Source: Limnoperna fortunei (Eukaryota > Mollusca > Bivalvia > Mytilida > Modiolidae). Taken from it: DNA of 64,000 nucleotides. How positions within the stretch are numbered: the stretch's first letter is position 1; each line of letters opens with the position of its first letter. Location: NCBI GenBank assembly GCA_944474755.1, contig OX104117.1:68315522-68379521 (forward strand), given 5' to 3'. Below the pieces are notes generated by a model. It saw only the letters and a list, made by a program, of their open reading frames with translations. It did no database searches and had not been told where the DNA came from. This document shows positions 60,210 through 64,000 of this stretch, in pieces. The position numbers were made by a program, and so were the translations under genes.

Positions 60210-60423
60210 GTTTTGCTTGTTTGAATGTTGTGTAACGCCACTTTCAGCAATTGTTCAGCTATATCATGGCGTCCAGTTTTTTTGTTTGTTTTTTTTGGGG
60301 GGGGGGGGGAGGAAGCCGAAGTGCCCAGAGAAAACCCCAGACCTTTGGTAGGAAATGGCAATCCTTGTCAATTAAGATTGAAGTCGAGTACACCCTGTGT
60401 GAGAATCGAACCCGCAATCTCAT
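60210..60423 (-). mobile_element. 5'-truncated SINE with G-run
   Basis: Flanked by GATTGCTGTTTTT at 60,197-60,209 and 60,424-60,436. Body and box B are present; box A is missing. Between TTTTTTT and the body lies a run of 13 G (60,297-60,309), unlike other copies, which have CCCC at that place. Confidence 0.9.
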
Positions 60424-61903
60424 GATTGCTGTTTTTAACATGTATTTTAATCATACGAATGTTAGAGTGTTGACGTTGACCAGTAATGTTTATTTAAAAT
60501 GGTTATAACTGACAACTTTTCACACATGTAGATGTGTCGATATCAAAGAATTCTGCTACGTTTCATGCAGATTTCAGTGGACAAAGGGACATAAGACATC
60601 TTTATGCAACAATTTTGATCAATTAATCTGCTTTCCTGATAATCGTTTTACATTCTTTAGACATTTCAGGGATGGCTGTACACATTTTGACAAAAAGAAC
60701 TTATTTACTCTACCTTTTGGCTTTTGTATATCTGTTTTGTAAAAGGAGAAAACTTTTTATTATTTCTTTAAAAATGAATAGATCAGAGCATATAATATAA
60801 TTTATTGCCTTTAAAATATTTCTTACAAGAACATACAAAACGGGAGTATTGTCCACTTATTTCTACCTGTCTCATGATTGCTTAATTAAGCTGCCTACCT
60901 TGACCTCAAACAATTTATAGCCTTTCATTCGGTTTGCTAAACATTCTTTTGTCATTCGTTTGAGTTATAATAGCGGCATAAAAAATATGACGATCAAAAG
61001 GTGGAACATAATTTCCAACCGTCATCCCTACGATTTCAAAATTCGATTATTTACTCCAAATACATTTCATTTGTTGATTTGTTCTGGTTAAGTAGATGAA
61101 TTTCTAGCTTTTATTATCCTTAAACAAATTTCCACAACACATACATTTCACATTTCAAATATATAAGGAGTTGTAATGTCTCAACTTTCTATAGTTTAAA
61201 TGAAAACCATATAATTATTTTAAACTAAAAAATAAAATAATATCAATCTATTATGAATATAATATAATTAAAAATAATAATTGTTACGGATAGTCACTAT
61301 GTTTGTTTTTGATTTAGCAACAGGATCATGCAGGCATTGTTGTGGACAGTTTATATATCACGTTGTTATTTATAGCGAGCGTGTAAGATACATGTTCAGC
61401 TATTAAGTGTAATGACACATTTACATTGCATTTTATCGTATATTATTTAAATCTGATATAATGTTATTGTTGTAACGATATTAAAATATTTCTTTATTGA
61501 CAAAATGACAGAATTCATCGATATAAATTGGAGGTGTTTCCTGTTTAAACAGTCTTTTCTAAGAAAATGATGACACTTATTTGATAAAAGATTAATCACA
61601 AGGGAACACATTACGACAAAGGAAATTGAGTCCCCATCGGGACCAGGGCAACGGCCCTGTAGGTGTTTCCGGGAAAGCTTAGACCCGGACGGAAACTGGA
61701 TTTCACGGATTTTATTATTTGTTTTAAAATAAATATTTGTAGGCTCTTGCTCTTAAGTTTCGCCCCTGACAGTACCGAACAGATTACATAAAAACATCAA
61801 GTTCCGGATATTTTGTTAAATAGGTCATTATTATTGTAGGCGTGTAGTATTGTATAAACTTGAAAAACGAACTCTGAAAACAAACGTATGTGTTTGATAA
61901 AAT

Positions 61904-62579
61904 ATGGGCAACGATAAAAACATTTCTAACACTGAGCTACAATTGAAACAAGAAGCAGATGAAGAGACGACAAAGGTACAAATAGATAACATTGCAGAAA
62001 AAATATTTCACAATATTCAGTACAATCAAGGTAGAGAGTCTTCGAAGATATTGTCTACTATAGTGAAATATACAACAGTTGGTATGACAGCATTAGCAGT
62101 AGTTGCAATCGGACTTGAAGTTTACTCAACACTCATTATGAAAACAGACTCAGAATTACGTCTACAATGTATATCACAGATGATCCAAAGTTTGTTACTT
62201 TTACACTAAACACGGAGTCAACAACAAAGCAATCAACGAATTTATATTGGAACCCGGAAGAAAACAAAGTTGCGTTAATAAAAAGTCACGAAATCAAGAT
62301 ACAGATGGATGGAGTCTATGTTGTAAGACTAAACTTGCAGTTAGCTACTCCATTCAATGAAAATCGGCATTCAAGGGGTGTTGTTTGTCTCAAGTTTAGA
62401 ACGGGTTATAGAGAAAGATGTGTTCGCGTTTGAGTCACAGCTGAAAATGAATTACCAATCAATATTCAGGAAATACGGAAATTCAGCACAGGAGAGACTT
62501 TTTGGGTTTCTGTGTCAAACTCTGATATTTTGTATATAAATAGTTATTTAAATACATTTTCAATTTTAAAGGTATAATT
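61904..62579 (+). pseudogene. TNF-ligand-like gene, broken third copy
   Basis: Aligns with 48,334-49,017; the upstream Met codons are lost, so the frame starts at the internal MGNDKN. One base is missing near 62,171 (TGTATATC versus TGTAATATC), shifting the frame just after the membrane segment. A CAA-to-TGA change at 62,431 ends the second frame. Membrane segment (TVGMTALAVVAIGLEVYSTL) and TNF-like blocks (TNLYWNPEENKVALIKSHEI) are otherwise well kept. Confidence 0.85.
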
Positions 62580-62964
62580 TTAATATGCATTCAGAAATAA
62601 ATTGTTTTTTAAATTATTATTTTTGTTCTTGAATAAACAATTTAATGAACAAAAAGCTGTTAACATTTACTGTGTCAGCTTTTTTGGCAAAGTACCATGT
62701 TATCGCATTATGTCAATAACTTTAATTTAGACAGTTATCATACCAGTGGTGAAACAATATTGGTAGCAATAAAGCCCAATCCCAGGTCTTTACATAATTG
62801 TCGACTGAAGCGGATCTTCTGCGGACCTAAAGCGGCCCCAAGACCCCTTGCTGCTTAGGGCTTACACATTAAACTATAGATTCACCTGAAGATTGTAATG
62901 ATACATGAAAGTGCTTGTGAAAATAGAAATGTAAATTCTGGTTACGTTGGACTTGGTATGTTTA

Positions 62965-62995
<31 letters not shown>

Positions 62996-63064
62996 TACGT
63001 CTACAAATTAAGCCCAACACTGTTTGAATTAGATTTTTAACACTGTCAAATTTTTGCTTTCCCT

Positions 63065-63158
63065 CAGCGGGATTCGAACTCACACCGTTGTGACACTGTG
63101 GCACCAATTCGCCTGCACTATGTCCAGCGGTCTAGACCCCTCGGCCAAATCCGCTATA
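63065..63158 (-). other. tRNA-like segment within array unit 1
   Basis: The minus strand reads GCGGATTTGGCCGAGGGGTC (box A-like TGGCCGAGGGG) and, about 50 bases on, GTGAGTTCGAATCCCGC (box B-like). The acceptor ends pair only partly (AGCGG with CCGCT), and the spacing suits a Ser/Leu-type long arm or a SINE head. Not a confident tRNA gene. Whether it is transcribed by pol III is unknown. Confidence 0.6.
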
Positions 63159-63509
63159 TAAAAATATAGCTTCATTAACCGGGGTGAATCTTAGACAAGA
63201 CATAGTACATGTGTACTAGCGTGTGACGATGGAATTTTCGTAACCAATACGTATTAATCTGACAGTAATCTAATTCAGCATTTTTGTATATATTATATAG
63301 GATGACAAAGTTACTTGTCATGCAGTCACAGTAAGTAAATTATATACAAACGTCTAAGTATTGTGACAACCATATAATATATCTATCCAGCGGATTTCTG
63401 AAACATCAGAAATACAGGGTTAACATCAAATATTTATATATACGTCTACAAATTAAGCCCAACACTGTTTGAATTAGATTTTTAACAATGTCAAATATTT
63501 GCTTTCCCT

Positions 63510-63603
63510 CAGCGGGATTCGAACTCACACCGTTGTGACACTGTGGCACCAATTCGCCTGCACTATGTCCAGCGGTCTAGACCCCTCGGCCAAATCCGCT
63601 ATA
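63510..63603 (-). other. tRNA-like segment within array unit 2
   Basis: Same sequence as unit 1 with box A at about 63,580-63,593 and box B at about 63,514-63,526. A third copy begins at about 63,956 and is cut by the window end. Confidence 0.6.
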
Positions 63604-64000
63604 TAAAAATATAGCTTCATTAACCGGGGTGAATCTTAGACATAGACATAGTACATGTGTACTAGCGTGTGACGATGGAATTTTCGTAACCAATACGTAT
63701 TAATCTGACAGTAATCTAATTCAGCATTTTTGTATATATTATATAGGATGACAAAGTTACTTGTCATGCAGTCACAGTAAGTAAATTATATACAAACGTC
63801 TAAGTATTGTGACAACCATATAATATATCTATCCAGCGGATTTCTGAAACATCAGAAATACAGGGTTAACATCAAATATTTATATATACGTCTACAAATT
63901 AAGCCCAACACTGTTTGAATTAGATTTTTAACACTGTCAAATTTTTGCTTTCCCTCAGCGGGATTCGAACTCACACCGTTGTGACACTGTGGCACCAATT

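Larger units (their letters stand above)
59880..62720 (+). repeat. Third TNF-like unit with upstream region
   Basis: From 59,880 it aligns, in reverse complement, with the spacer and left arm. The anchors are 59,882-60,035 with 47,150-47,340; ACGGATAGTCACTAT at about 61,287 with 44,815; GTTTAAACAGTC at 61,545 with 44,627; and gene and 3' region to 62,720 with 43,380-44,208. So it is the same unit as the left copy plus its 3 kb upstream, more diverged and in plus orientation. The region between anchors holds a SINE and non-coding sequence. Confidence 0.65.
62998..64000 (+). repeat. Tandem array, about 445-bp units, running off the window
   Basis: CGTCTACAAATTAAGCCC starts at 62,998, 63,443 and 63,889 (periods 445 and 446). 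The first two units differ by very few bases (for example CACTGTC/CAATGTC and AAGACATAG/ATAGACATAG). A TA microsatellite (62,975-62,997) borders the array on the left. The third unit is cut by the window end, so array length is unknown. Confidence 0.95.

Noticed and set aside
62767..62870. GC-rich block resembling an RNA gene
   Set aside because: No conserved tRNA or rRNA pattern could be built from it.
62874..63107. 77-residue ORF at the array edge
   Set aside because: Spans a TA microsatellite coding for an IY repeat and the tRNA-like segment; not a gene.

Overview
This is an AT-rich window from an animal genome, most likely a mollusc and probably a bivalve. The reasons are the mollusc-style tRNA-derived SINEs (present in several orientations, with 11-13 bp target duplications and a tail of AAAC/CAAA repeats), the BEL/Pao and Ty3-type retroelements, decayed non-LTR and Tc1 elements, an intron-bearing protein-primed DNA polymerase B, and a TNF-ligand-like gene family. 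I cannot name a species from sequence alone. No rRNA gene, ordinary tRNA gene or CRISPR array was seen. Most of the window is transposable elements and their remains; the one intact host-type gene is a TNF-like type II membrane protein.

Layout. 0.7-8.6 kb: a BEL/Pao LTR retrotransposon on the plus strand. Its gag is intact and its pol is broken by stops and frameshifts. Between pol and the 3' LTR it carries an extra ORF with two C2H2 zinc fingers and a SUMO-interaction-like motif, preceded by its own TATA/initiator. A SINE sits in the 3' LTR. 8.6-18.5 kb: gene-poor repeats, including a diverged direct copy (16.3-17.5 kb) of the sequence flanking the BEL element, which looks like an unoccupied insertion site, plus the remains of a non-LTR retrotransposon. 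18.5-30.8 kb: a decayed protein-primed family B DNA polymerase gene (Polinton/Maverick-type or a relative) with at least one clear intron. Near its N-terminal end it is split by a very young 7.3 kb Ty3-type element whose integrase lies before its reverse transcriptase (Gmr1-like order). A small two-exon gene lies convergent to the polymerase.

35.1-57.0 kb: a large imperfect inverted duplication. The arms are roughly 9 kb each and the spacer is about 3.9 kb. Each arm carries one TNF-like gene copy near its inner end. The right-hand copy (48,250-49,017) is intact; the left-hand copy has stops, a deletion through the membrane segment and frameshifts. Arm-specific insertions (a Tc1-like transposon and one SINE in the left arm, another SINE in the right arm) occurred after the duplication, while an old SINE and an old non-LTR fragment are shared by both arms. 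A third broken TNF-like copy lies at 61.9-62.6 kb, and its upstream 2 kb matches the spacer. The window ends in a tandem array with a period of about 445 bp, each unit holding a tRNA-like segment with box A and box B.

The genes do not form an operon or pathway. What links them is local duplication (TNF-like copies, arms, tandem modules) and nested transposition, from which a relative order of events can be read.
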